DNA of 64,000 nt from Augochlora pura (Eukaryota > Arthropoda > Insecta > Hymenoptera > Halictidae): positions 4,092,001-4,156,000 of the forward strand of contig NC_135780.1 in the NCBI RefSeq assembly GCF_028453695.1, in the 5' to 3' direction. The notes below the pieces were generated by a model, which did not search any database, had not been told where the DNA came from, and was given only the letters and a program-made list of their open reading frames with translations. The position numbers were made by a program, and so were the translations under genes. Below, in pieces: positions 51,151 through 62,725 of the stretch. The stretch's first letter is position 1. Each line of letters opens with the position of its first letter.

Positions 51151-51178
51151 CGTACGCGCTCGCGCGCGCGCGCGCGTT
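51151..51178. repeat. Alternating CG tract
   Basis: Eight consecutive CG dinucleotides (51161-51176) with CGTACGCG on one side. Such alternating purine-pyrimidine DNA is prone to the Z form; that it does so here is inference. Confidence 0.8.
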
Positions 51179-54100
51179 ACCGGTCCCGCGGCGAAAACTT
51201 ATTATCCTGTCCCCGGTACGGCGACCGACGTTTTATGACAAAATGTATGTAAGTATATACCCCCGCCCCCCTGGCACGCCGCGCGCAATTTGTCTCGTTA
51301 CCGTCACCCAGGGCGAAGGGGTTTTACAACTTTTCATCGGGCCGATGAATTTACTCGCCGATCCTTCGTGGTAATGGGTCCTTCCTTTATGCGAACGTCC
51401 GACGATTCGCTTCTCGTTTACACTTTGTTTAACCGGGCCGATTCGCGCCGGAGGGGCACGTGTTCCCTCGAGCTTCGACAATGGTCGGCTACTTCGTATT
51501 ATCTTCCGTGCTGGGATTTATTCAGGCGTTCGCGTTCGGAGCCGCGTGTACGGCAACCTTGGCGCTTCTGTTTGATTTTATTTGTAGGTTTCTGTAGCTC
51601 GGAATATTCGAGGAAATTATTACTTTGCCTCTGTTCAAGGTTCAACCGTACAGTTTCGTCTCCCTCCGCTTTATTTAGCATGCGTCGCATTTGTAATCAC
51701 GTTTACCGTCGCTCTAATCGCCGTTTTAGTTTATTGTTGATGTTACTTTGACGTTATTTAACGTTATCTTTATATTGATTCTAGTCTTTTATTTTTAATA
51801 GTTTCCTGTTCGCGCGGTTCACAGAAATTATCTTTGTCGTTGGAACTTTTTGCAAAATGGTACAAATATAGAGGGAAATTTATTATGATACAATAAAGTT
51901 GGCTGATTTTTAGTAAATTATATATACATAAAGAAGTGTGATTTATTAGGGTTATTAGAGAAGAACTTTAAAATATTATCCAGTTTAATTGGAATATTTC
52001 TTCTTATTAAACTTCTCTTTCAAGTAAAATAACTCCTCTTTAACAAAGTTTTGTAATATTTAATATTTCTCTTTTTGGTGATAGATAGCAAAATAGCTTG
52101 TCTAATTTAACGCAACTTTGCAAGATTTATACATAGAGATTCTACAATTATTATTTCTGAAAATTGGAATCAATTGGCGATGTTTCAAATTTCACAGAGT
52201 TTCTCTACCATTTATGTACTGATATACTCTAAATTTATTGGTCAAACTGCGGATATTTTAATTAAATTAAAACTGCATTAGATTTTTCGGCTTTAATTTT
52301 AAGATTATAATCAAGATTAAATCGAGATTTTGCAATCAATTAGCCAGTTTCACGAAAAATCAGTATTAACAATCTCAGCATAATGCATCGTAAAAATCAT
52401 TCGCACAACTATGTCACTTTTAATTGCAACATAACCACGCCAATGGCACCACCAGCGAATGACGACAGGTCCGCCGATGACACCATGTTGCTGTCAGCCA
52501 ACACGAACGTGTTAACGTCTACATAAAATTCACGCAGGCACAAGCAAGCATCCGTCATCATTGGTAATGGTTGTCGCTCTGTTAATTGCGACAAACGCGC
52601 GACAATTATACGAGTCTGCTAATTTTCTCATCGTCATCGCGTCGTTTAATTTTTCCCGCGGAAATAGCGATCGGAGAGCTTTTCCCCGAGATCCTTTGTC
52701 CCGTTCTCCATAGCCGCGAATTAGATGTGGGTTAGGGATCCCAAGGCCGCGGGAACTCGTTCGCCCCGATCTTTCATCGCTTGTTGCTCGTTTTCCTCTG
52801 TTTGGCCGTCTCGTCCGGCTTGTTCCGTTCCGTTCCTACCATCCTCTCGGCCTGTACCCTCACGGGATCACCGCGGCCGCGCGGCTCGCTTCTGCACGCG
52901 TGCGTGCGTCCCGACGCGACGCATGCGTTCGGCCGGTCGCGTGCCAGCAAAAATAGAATTGATTTCGCGGGACCGAAGGACGACGACTTCGATGCCAGCC
53001 TCTTATCTCCGACATTTAGCGTGCGGATTTACGAACGAGCCGCGATCGTTTCAATTATTTTCTAAACCCATCCTTCTCGCCGCCTCCTGTCAACCCCTTC
53101 TTAGGACGCTGCAGACTGTAGGATAGCAGTATGGAGGGATTCGTCGCAGGATCGACGTAAGCGGAGTCTATTTCTTTAAGATAGTAATTAAATGTGTAAA
53201 AGATATTGTCTATAGAACGAAGATGAATTTTATATCGTTATATGTTTATAGAAAAGAGAGTTAAATATATGGTTGAATTATTTTAAATAAAATGATTGAC
53301 GAAAGAGTGAGATGCATATGTAGCTCCCTATCTTCTATTTATTACAGACAATTTTAATTTCTCACAATAAGATGCAGTCTAGTAATAGGTATTTAAAACT
53401 CAATCTGAACGTCTTTCGTCTTTTCAAAAATGTTACAGAAGGTGGCGAGCACAGAATCAAATAACTAAAATTAATATTAATGATTTAGAACTAGTTCAAC
53501 ACTTTGACCGATTTTCTGAGATTTGAAAATTTTACGCCTAATCTACTATATCCCTCTACTTTAATTAGCATCAGTAGCAAGCAAGAATTTCGTCAAATTA
53601 ATCGATATCACACAGTTTAACTTTTTAATTTTATTATTAAATACAATATTTAATTTTAAATAATTATCGAGGTTGCTGGTACGGAAGCAAAGCATTAAAC
53701 AATACCCTAACCCTGCGGATGATCGAAATTTCGATTCGTTCCCCTAATACCTCAAGGATCCGCCTCTCCGAGTCTCTAATAAAGAAATCCAATAAAGAAC
53801 CCCATAGGCCCGAATCTCGAAAACCGCTGCGAAACCATCACCCCATGCAAACGTCTCTCGACTCACTCGAAAGATCCAGTCGCAGCGCATTCCACGCTCG
53901 TTAAAAAAGGATCGATTTTTACGACGTCGGCCCGGCACTCCAGCACCTGTGCAATCTTCCCAAGGATGAAGATTGGGTGTTTGCTGGCCCAATGGACAGC
54001 GACGATTATTATCCGGGGGGACCTGCTACCGCGAGGAAGGGAACGCGTACGCACCGGGGCCTGGGATCTGGAATTTTCCAGAGAACTCGCAAACTGTCCG

Positions 54101-54385
54101 AATGGGCGGACAAATTATCATCCGGAGTCACAACAGAGCGTGCCCTTTTCTTGCCGGTGCTTTCTCCGGGACCACACCCCCGCTTTTCTTCCCCGCTTTT
54201 CTTCCTCGCTTTTCTTCGACGCACCATGGGCGACGTTCCACCTTGCGCGTTTGATTTATCGCGATCTCAACGTGTCCGAAAGCTGTCCTCTCGACGTCTC
54301 CACGGGACTCCCACGTGGACTGTTGCGCGATCCGGCGACACCGTCGCATCCCCCGAACCTTTTCCGCACTGTCCTCCACCCCAAA

Positions 54386-54416
54386 CAGACAGAGAGAGAG
54401 AGAGAGAGAGGGAAAC
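54386..54416. repeat. GA microsatellite
   Basis: Short run of GA units after CAGACA on the plus strand. Confidence 0.9.
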
Positions 54417-57400
54417 ACGGTCGGATTCTTTGGTGGTCGTGCGCACAAAACGGTCCATCTAAGATCGATTATACGGTGGATCCCGTTGAAGAGACCGTGG
54501 ATCTCGAATCGAGTCCTATGCACACGAATCGTCTCGCGACGCGTCCTCTTCGATATAGCCGTTCCCGTGGAACTTTGATTCAATGCCGATGCCCCATTAG
54601 TGGCCCATGGACACGCGGAATGCTTTCACTGAACGATCGAGGATGATCGACGAGCTGGACGTTTGACGAATCGAGGCGGGGACCGAGTCGTCTGTGAACG
54701 GGTCCTCGGGATCGGGTACTCGGCTTTCTGGTAATTATGGGATGCTCCGGGTGAAAGTTGAATGGGGTTAGTTTGTTGGCGAGCTAGACCGGTCGAGTAG
54801 CTTGCTGTGCTAGTGGACGATCGTCCGGCAGATGCCCGAGATCCGGCAGCATGTCCACAGATCGGCTAGATTACGCGTTATTTATTTTTTAAGGGCTCGC
54901 GATCGACCGTCTGGCCAAGAGGTCAACCGAACACCCCCTGCAGGCTCACCTGATCAGATAGAGCAGCCTCCCAGTTACGGGAAATATACATCACAATGCC
55001 GCGACCTGATCCACATTGTCAGATGCCTGTTCGGTCTTCCATCGATCAACCCTTTGCTTCTCGTTCGGCTCGATCTTGTAAGAAGACAATTTTTTGTCGT
55101 GTTGTGCGAAGTTGTCAGAGAGCTTCTTTGGAAAGGAAGCGATAGGTTTGAGGGATAAATTGTTTAAACAAGGTGGTATTTACTGCTATACATTCAATGT
55201 ATATACTATAGAATGGGACTTTTGAATTTTTGTTCACAGGTTAAAATAAAAAATTAAAAACGTAATAAAAGTAATAGCAGAATTAAAAAGCAGTTCATTG
55301 AACTGCTACCTTTAAGATTAAATAAAATTCTTAATCCAGTTTGAGAAAGACTATTGTGCATTAAACAGTGTCCACATAATTTCTACCATTTATTGCCTAC
55401 TGCAGTATACATGCAACCATATAGAAATAATGGAAAATAAAACTACTACCGAAATTAATCGTAGAAGTGATTCAAACACGCTGTAATTGATCTATAAATA
55501 ATTGATTCTAAAGAGCGACTAAACTAGAGATATCGACAATAAGACGGTTTAATATTATTTTTATTATAATCTGAAATATATAAGGTATTTTATTACAGTT
55601 TCATGCAATCAACATCAGCAACAGAAATTATTGAGAAACTATAGCAATTTTCTACTCGTAAATGTCCTAACACTTTCGGAGTGTACAATGCGAAACGTAT
55701 TGTATCCCCAATAGATCCTCTTTGTTCTCCACCGACGTCACAAAGCTCCAGGAGGAGTAGCCGACGCGTCGTAAAAGAACCGGCGACGTTACCGAGGACG
55801 GTACAAAAGGAAGGATAACTGTCACCTGCTGTTGACGATAAAACTGATTATCATAGGAACCGGTAGAACAGAAATCCAATTTACCGTGACACGTTATCAG
55901 GGGAGAGCCGTGTTTCGTTAAGCATCCCGGCGTTGTTGCTTTCAATTATTGCGCTGTCTACATCCACATAACGGCTATCAAACGCTCGCTGGTAACGGCG
56001 GCCGACGCGCGGCAACGCGCACACCTGAGAGAGGTGAGCCCGATTATTTTGCGGTTTCACCGCAATTATCGTTGCCAGGTGAATCCGGATGCGGCGAAAA
56101 AAATCCCTCGACGATGGGCGTGCAGCGTGGGGTGCGCCGTTGCCGCGAGACGCCCGGCGCTCCCTCCCCGCCGACACGAGCCGCGCCACGGAGCCACGGC
56201 TAGAAAAATGTCGCAGCTGCAAAACACATTTACGAGCGGACTAAATGGAAACGCGACGAGTTGCGCGCACGAAGGAGACGACCGTTCCGGCCGCTGCGAG
56301 CGAACATGGAAATTCGACGAGGACAGAGAAACGGGCGATGGTATTAATGGACCCTGTAATGAGACGCGATTAATCAGGATCATCGGGTGCGCCTCTATTG
56401 ATCTTGTTACCCGATTGCGAGACGATAGGATGTAGCGGTTAAACGCCCGTTCAGGCTGCCGCGCCGTTCGTACGATCGTTCGTTTAACGTTCTCGACGGT
56501 GTCCGAATGTTCGTTAATAGTGTCGAGTTCTTGCGAGACACATGCTCCTGTTCCTTTATTTTTTCATCGTGCATACTGGTTTTTAACGACGACGGAATAC
56601 ACGCATACCGTAGTTAAACAATTAAACGAAACTAAAAATGTCGACACGTTAATTACGGCTCATTAAAATCGCTTAGCAGAGGAAGATTGCACCTGGCGTC
56701 TCGCAGTAGTTTAGATTTTTGAGTCGATGCTTTTTCGAAGTAAATTACAGTTGCGCTGGGATATTTCAGATGTAACATAAACGTTCAGGGGTTAAATGAT
56801 GTTCGCGCTCCGATCGAATTGTCCTCCGACTTTGGCGTCGCTTTGCCGTTCGGATCCCAGGGTGGGTTCAAGAACCTTGCCGAAGTTGGCGCAGGTTGCA
56901 CAAGGTGCAATGCACTTGTCTTATCTGATCGCTCGCAGCGTCCGTAGCAGATTAATGTGGGATCAAGCCTCGACGAAAAACTCTCGGTGTCCCTATACCG
57001 GGCCGCTCTTCTCTATGATGGATCGCTAATACGTATGGTGGCGCGGGACGCCGTACGCCATTGTGCCAGCGTAACAGCCGACGCGGGCCCCCCTCCCACC
57101 CCGGTATTTTCCACAAGTATAAAAAGTCAAAGAAGTCGTCTGACAGTCGCCAGCTCGCGGATTCCCAGGCGATTACATCTGTACGAAGAGTTGGCCTAGC
57201 GTCGTTCCCCCATTGTCAGGGCGTATATCGAGGCCCTGGCTCCCTTTATCGAGAAAGGTTCCCCTCTACCGGGCGGCTCTCTGCTCATCGGTGGAAGTCA
57301 ATGGGGCCCCGGGCCCCGGCGAGGAATCCACGTTTCAATGAAGATCTCAAAGTTTTTCGGTGGGGTGCGGCCAGCGCAGGGGAGGAGAGGGGCGCAAGGG

Positions 57401-57505
57401 AAGGCAGGTAGCCCTTTTTCTGGTAGGTGGGCCTGCACGACCGCACTCCCGAAACCGGCTACAAAACGTTTTATTTATACGCGCTTACACCAGGCCCACC
57501 TGGGA

Positions 57506-57620
57506 CCCCCCCCCCCTCTCCTCCTCTTCCATTCTTATTCCTCTTCCTTTTCTTCCCCCTCTTTTTCGTCTTCTTTCTCGTCTTTCTCGTCTTTTTCTTT
57601 CGCCTCGTCGTCTTTTTTTC
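57506..57620. repeat. Polypyrimidine tract
   Basis: It starts with a run of eleven C, then TCCTCTTCC- and TTTCTCGTCTTTC-type units, almost wholly pyrimidine on the plus strand. It accounts for the Ser/Phe- and Arg/Lys-rich frames seen on the two strands here. Confidence 0.85.
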
Positions 57621-58592
57621 TCCGCGTTCTGATTTCTCACACCTCGATCCTTTTTTCGGGGCCCGGACCAGTTGTCTGCGATCTCGTTCCTTTCGCTTCC
57701 TCGCCAGGGGACCAGCTCTCTTCCTTCCGTGATTCCTCGGGGAACGGCAAGGTGCGATTCCCACTCCGCTTTCGCGACAAGTGCCACTGTTCCATTGGCC
57801 CAGTTTCAGTCTTCATCGGGCGCGATGTCTTCGCCCGTTTCGGGATTAGGGCCACTAGGGAACTGGAACTCCTTGGGGAACTCTCCCGCGGCGACCCTCG
57901 ACAGCCGAGTTTCATCGAGTCACGCGAGCGTGGTTTTCGGGGCCTTATTTTAATTAGCTCGTTGTCGAGAAGACGGAGGATTTCTGCCGGCGATACGGTT
58001 AGGCTATTGGACTTGAGATACAGTGGATTAGGCGAGTTACGTTTTCGAAAACTTTGGCTTTTGCGTTGCGGAGCGATTTATTGCTATGCTTTTGGTTTGT
58101 TTGAGGTAGTACATATTTTTATTTTTTCTATTTTTGGATAAAGAGATATTTTTTGATTTATTTTCTCTATTTTTGGATAAAAAATATTTGTAGCCTTTAA
58201 TTTCGTTTATTTTTTAATAAAAAAAATGGTTTTATTCTTCTATTTTCTTTATCTTTGAATAAAAAATATTTGTAGCCTTTAATTTTATATCTTAATTTTT
58301 TTATTTTGTTTATTTTCGTATAAAAAGTACCTGAAGTCTAGATTCTTAACATAACCTAACTGCACAATGACGAAATTTACATGTGCTACTTCATGCTTGT
58401 GATTCAGACTGTTTCGAATGTTGCGTCCTATATTTTGTTATTCCTCGTAGCGTTCAACTATGTCATCTCCATGCTACAAGACCCAGACATTTTATACTAT
58501 ACAAAAATAGCAACAAAGCATTTATCTACCGTAACACATGCGTGTTCCTAAATAACCTATAAAAGTATCCCTACGATCTCAACAAGCGTAAA

Positions 58593-58835
58593 TTAACCCC
58601 TCCACTCAAATGATGACTCCGAAGTACTACTAAAAATTGTTATGTCACATCCTAAAGTAATTTTTACATTTGCTTCTTCTATTTAGAAGACTGTTAAAAG
58701 CTTAACCATTTTATTATTCCGAACCCTCAATTTAACAAACATAAAATACACGAAGCTGTACCAAACAAGAATACCATTCCTCAGAAAAATGATTTTGAAT
58801 TGAAACTTAAAATAGCTTCGAGTACAAAGGGTTAA
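58593..58835. mobile_element. piggyBac-type non-autonomous element (MITE), family B
   Basis: TTAA at 58593-58596 and 58832-58835 flank 235 bases. The left end is CCCCTCCACTCAAATGATGACTCC; the right end on the other strand is CCCTTTGTACTCGAAGC. Subterminal GATGACTCCGAAGTACTACT resembles the right subterminal part of the 37082 element. The ends have diverged and no transposase frame is present, so this is an older copy. A further GGGTTAA occurs a few bases beyond, at 58845-58851. Confidence 0.75.
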
Positions 58836-61800
58836 AAAATCGAAGGGTTAAGAAAGAAGATTTCCCTGTTATTTCCCCTGCAATTAATTATTAAAAAATC
58901 CCTAGGTATCGCGATGGAAAGATCAACATTCCCGCAGATTTCTTGCGCCGATTCAGCTTCCACAACTTCGCCGCAGGTTGCGCTCGAATCGTATTATAAA
59001 TAATCGAGTAGTCGAAGACATAATCGAAACGGCGACATAATCAGGACACTTTAGACCCCGATCGGTTGCATCTCCGAAACGAAGTCAATCGATAACGGCG
59101 TGGCCGGGAATTTCGCAAAATCGGCAAAAAGGTAGAGTCAGCCGACGGGACACGAAAGCAAAACCGTCGGGTTGAATACGCGCCGGTTAACCTTCGAGAT
59201 GTGAGAACGGTTTTTATGACATCCTTGGCTATTTTTTTCTCGCCGTAGCAAATGAATCGAATATACATCCGCGAAGTCGATGAAGAAGGATGGAAAGCCG
59301 ATAGGAAAGCCAATTAACGTTCCGCGAAGTCGCCGCTTCGCCCTGGAATCGCCCTCCTCGAAGCCCCGACTTTTAACGATCGCGGAGTCGGCTCGACGAT
59401 CTTGCGGTTATCGTTTCCCGACGGACTTCCACTGTCCAGACTCGAATTGTGGCCGCGGTCGTACTGATAACGAAAGCATTACCAGCTGCTGTCGATGTTT
59501 TAGCATTTTCCAAGTCAACTTCGGTGTTAATTACTTAAAATATTCTGCAGAATTTTGTTACTAAAAGCTTTTAATGGCTTGAAAAAATGGAAAATTAATT
59601 AGCATTCGCTGCGACTAGAGGAAACGAAAATATTGAGAACAATCCACGGTATCCTTCAACCGATCGATCGGCTCAATCAGGCGGAGAAGAAATTACCTGT
59701 CGCAAGATCGCGCGACCATAACTCTCACTCGTTTCCGTCGACGGTGATCGCGGTAGTTTCCCGGATTATCGCCGACAAAACGAAGTATTAAAAATTGCAA
59801 AAACTGGGAATCCCGGCCGTGCATCCCACCGTCCAGTTTTTCCGTGTCGTTCGACGTCAATCGGTAATTTCGCGTGGACGTCGAAGATTTGATGGACATA
59901 AGATTTGACAGGCAGAAATGGATCGCGGGGAGAGCGACGGCGCGGCGGATAAAGAGCTGCCGCGAGCGTCGATGATATATAAAATGTCAAGCAATAAATA
60001 TCAATCAAGACGGTCGGTGTAATTAACGACAACGTTTATTTCCTCTGGTTCGAACGAGTGGACGGTGTTTTATGGCGTGAAGTCGCCGTCCTCGAGGATT
60101 TACGAGGGATTTTTTCAAAAAGAGGGGAGGCTGTTAAGCAGAGTGGTTACGTGGCCCGGTCGCATTAATGGCGAACATTATCCGCGGACACGGGGCGCGA
60201 ATCATTACGCCCAGGCCGCGAACAATTCTATTAGATAACGCGCGAACGACTACGATCGACTGTCGCGCCGGGCAATCATCGAAAACCGGAAGGCGTCGCC
60301 GCGTTCGATATAATACCGCGGCGAAAGGAGCCGTGGCTATTGGTTTTTCGGTGCGCTGTACGGAGAACTCGCGGCGCTGTGCATCATGGGAATCATTATA
60401 TTGTCCGGCCGTCAGCTGCTAATATTATACTCCTGATTACGATAACTGCGAGAATGAAAATTCATGTTCAATTTGGTTTTATGGCTGATTTACGGACGTT
60501 AATCGCATACCTGTACTTACTAAAATGGGCATGCGGCGGTCTCCCACCGTAATCACAAAGACGGCTGATCAACATAAATGAACATCGTTTTCCCGCAACA
60601 ACACGGGAGCAACGACGGGGTGTACTGGACCTAGGGCACTCGAGTTCGGTTCCTGATTTTAGTTTGTTTTCGGTCATAATTAATGTCATATTTATCGAGC
60701 AAGACCTACGAAATCATTCAGGTCTGTTATCTCGCTTATCTTTACGTTGAAAAATTCAACTGAGATCTTCTCTTATCTCATTTTTTAATAAAGAAAATTA
60801 ACTTCAAATTCTTTCTTATTTTTTTATTGTATTTTTGAATGGAAACATTGAGTTAAAATTCCGTTTATTTATTCAGTTCAATTTGGAATAAAAGGATTGA
60901 GTTTAATAATTTTGCGTTCTTTCTTTTCGCTTTTTTATTTCGTTTATTTTTGAGAGAACTATTTCGAATCATCAAATATCAGTTGCTCGATCTTCCTTAT
61001 CTCGTATCTGAAGTAATGCCTGATTATCTTAATGTTTCCCGGTACGTGTGAGACGAACACCTCTCAATCCGACCAAGGACGCATAAATGTCCTTGAATTG
61101 GTAATTTATTAACTGGTCCGTTGCTGTTAGTCCTTGCTCTCTTAAAACACACTACGAATGAGATTCGGCTTATCAAAGATTTAATAGAACCATAAGATCT
61201 CGTGCACCCCATTCAAAATTACTACCTTGCACGACCAGTCAAGGCGATTTATTTCGGTGAAAGTTGAGAAGAAAATGCAAATTTTCTAGAGCATAATAAT
61301 TACATAATTCATAAAGCAGCACATTACAGCACACGAATTATATTAAAAATCCCTTTTCCTTTTTAATTCATTTATTCAATGCAGCATCTGCTTAATAGCA
61401 AGTAGTAGCGAGTGTGAACTTTATAATTGTAGGGTTAAATACATGAAATAAATTGGATTTAATATATATAATAGTTTTACATTAAATTATCTATATTAAA
61501 CACTATGGCTCCTCAATCTAAATTCCCTCATGTTACTATATAATTTTGCTAAACAATTATCTTTCTTCTAAATAAGGCATCAATTCTGCAGCATTTTTAT
61601 AGTCGTCATTATTTCTCCATATTAACAATTTTTACTCACCTTCTATTCTTGTTGCACGTCAACCATTATTGAAAAATACTTCCTTGTAAGCTCTGCATTA
61701 CAGTTGCTAAAAAGTGGTTCATCTATTTTCAATATTATTAACTAATATGTTATTTTAATATACCCAATCCTTAGACAAGTTAATAGATCTTATTCTAACA

Positions 61801-62127
61801 GCTTCTCCACGAAGCCGTCGTATTTTAAAAATCGATCACCGTTTTTCGGAAACATTAACATCGTCATAAACACCGTCTGACCACGATCGCTCCCCAAATC
61901 GATCAGAATCGTGCCATCACGTCCTCCCGGCATCGTTCAAAGCCAACGGAAGTCCAACACAGTCGAAGGAAACTGAATCCAGAAGGATGCTCAATATAAA
62001 TCAGCGGTGGTCTGTCGAATCGCGGAGGCGCGATCCCTTCTGTTTGTTGGTTTTTCGAGAGCGTGCCGTTGCACGGGGCTCATTGTTCGTAAACATATGT
62101 TCCCGTGGGCGTGCAAGGAGACTGTCG

Positions 62128-62130
<3 letters not shown>
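58836..62130. other. CpG islands and AT-rich DNA, no gene called
   Basis: Islands lie at about 58880-59560, 59640-60680 and from 61800 onward. AT-rich DNA lies at 60680-61780. No splice-bounded frame with a recognisable motif was found on either strand. Confidence 0.55.
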
Positions 62131-62186
<56 letters not shown>

Positions 62187-62725
62187 GAGAGGAAGGGAGA
62201 AAGGGATGTATAGAGAGGTGGATAGGGAGAGCAAAATAGACAGAGGTCGATAGGTGGATGGCTGGAGCGAGAGAGAGGGAGATATGGCAAGGGAGAAAAA
62301 TAGAGAGAGATACTTAGGAAGAGAGAGAGAGAGAAAGAGTGGGAGATGGAAAGAGAAAAAAGTAGAAAGGGAGAGAGAGATAGGTAAGGAAAGAGAAAAG
62401 TAAAAAGAGAGAGAGAGAGAGAGAAAATTAAAAATGGAGAGAAAGATGGAAAGAGTAAAAAGTAGAAAGAAGGTAGGAAGAGAGAAAATTAAAAAAAAGA
62501 GAGAGATTGGTAAGAAGAGAGAGAAATAAAGAGAGATAGGTAGAGAGAAGAGTGAGGCTAGGTAAGAAGAGATAAAAATAAAAGGAGAAAGGGACAGATG
62601 AAAAGAGCGAAGAGTAGAAAGAGTTAGAGACAAAGTGGGAGTCCGAGAGAAACAGAGAGAAAATAGAAAATAAAAGGATGAGAAAAGGAGAGAGGACTAG
62701 AGACAGAGCAAGAAAGAGAGAAGGA
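62131..62725. repeat. Long GA-rich polypurine tract
   Basis: A near-perfect (GA)n core at 62131-62190 grades into about 500 bases of imperfect GAGA, GAAA, GGAGA and AGATAGGTA units, with very few pyrimidines on the plus strand. The 210-codon minus-strand frame across it (62633-62001) is a Ser/Leu/Phe artefact of the repeat. Confidence 0.9.

Larger units (their letters stand above)
40841..52440. other. Long gene-poor mosaic of CpG islands and AT-rich DNA
   Basis: Islands lie at about 40940-41460, 41760-42360, 42880-43460, 43780-44610, 44820-45540, 46000-46620, 47560-48020, 48540-49320, 49590-50480 and 50620-51740. A TTAACCCC at 42312 could be a solitary piggyBac-type end. A degenerate TAAAGTAGAATTA repeat lies at 47155-47270. 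Alternating CG tracts are at 48903-48930 and 51161-51176, and CT repeats at 45128-45166 and 49976-50028. A donor-like TGTAT/GTAAGT is at 51248 on the plus strand. Open frames in the islands occur in all frames and match no family. Confidence 0.55.
52441..58592. other. Gene-poor CpG islands and AT-rich DNA
   Basis: Islands lie at about 52390-53160, 53700-55150, 55680-56520 and 56640-58080. A 27-codon frame with a good start context (CGCCAATGG) is at 52443-52526. A minus-strand 14-codon segment ending in GATCAG/GTGAGC lies at 54991-54950. A GA repeat is at 54386-54416 and a pyrimidine tract at 57506-57620. An 82-base repeat around TATTTGTAGCCTTTAATTT lies at 58153-58290. No gene is recognised. 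Confidence 0.5.

Noticed and set aside
53966..54646. 226-codon plus-strand open frame
   Set aside because: All frames are open in this CpG-rich segment, it spans a GA repeat, and the translation has no recognisable features.
57338..58141. 267-codon plus-strand open frame
   Set aside because: Its middle is the polypyrimidine tract (Ser/Phe runs), other frames are open over the same stretch, and no domain is recognisable.
62001..62633. 210-codon minus-strand open frame
   Set aside because: It is a Ser/Leu/Phe repeat translated from the GA-rich polypurine tract, with no start-to-stop structure or domain of its own.
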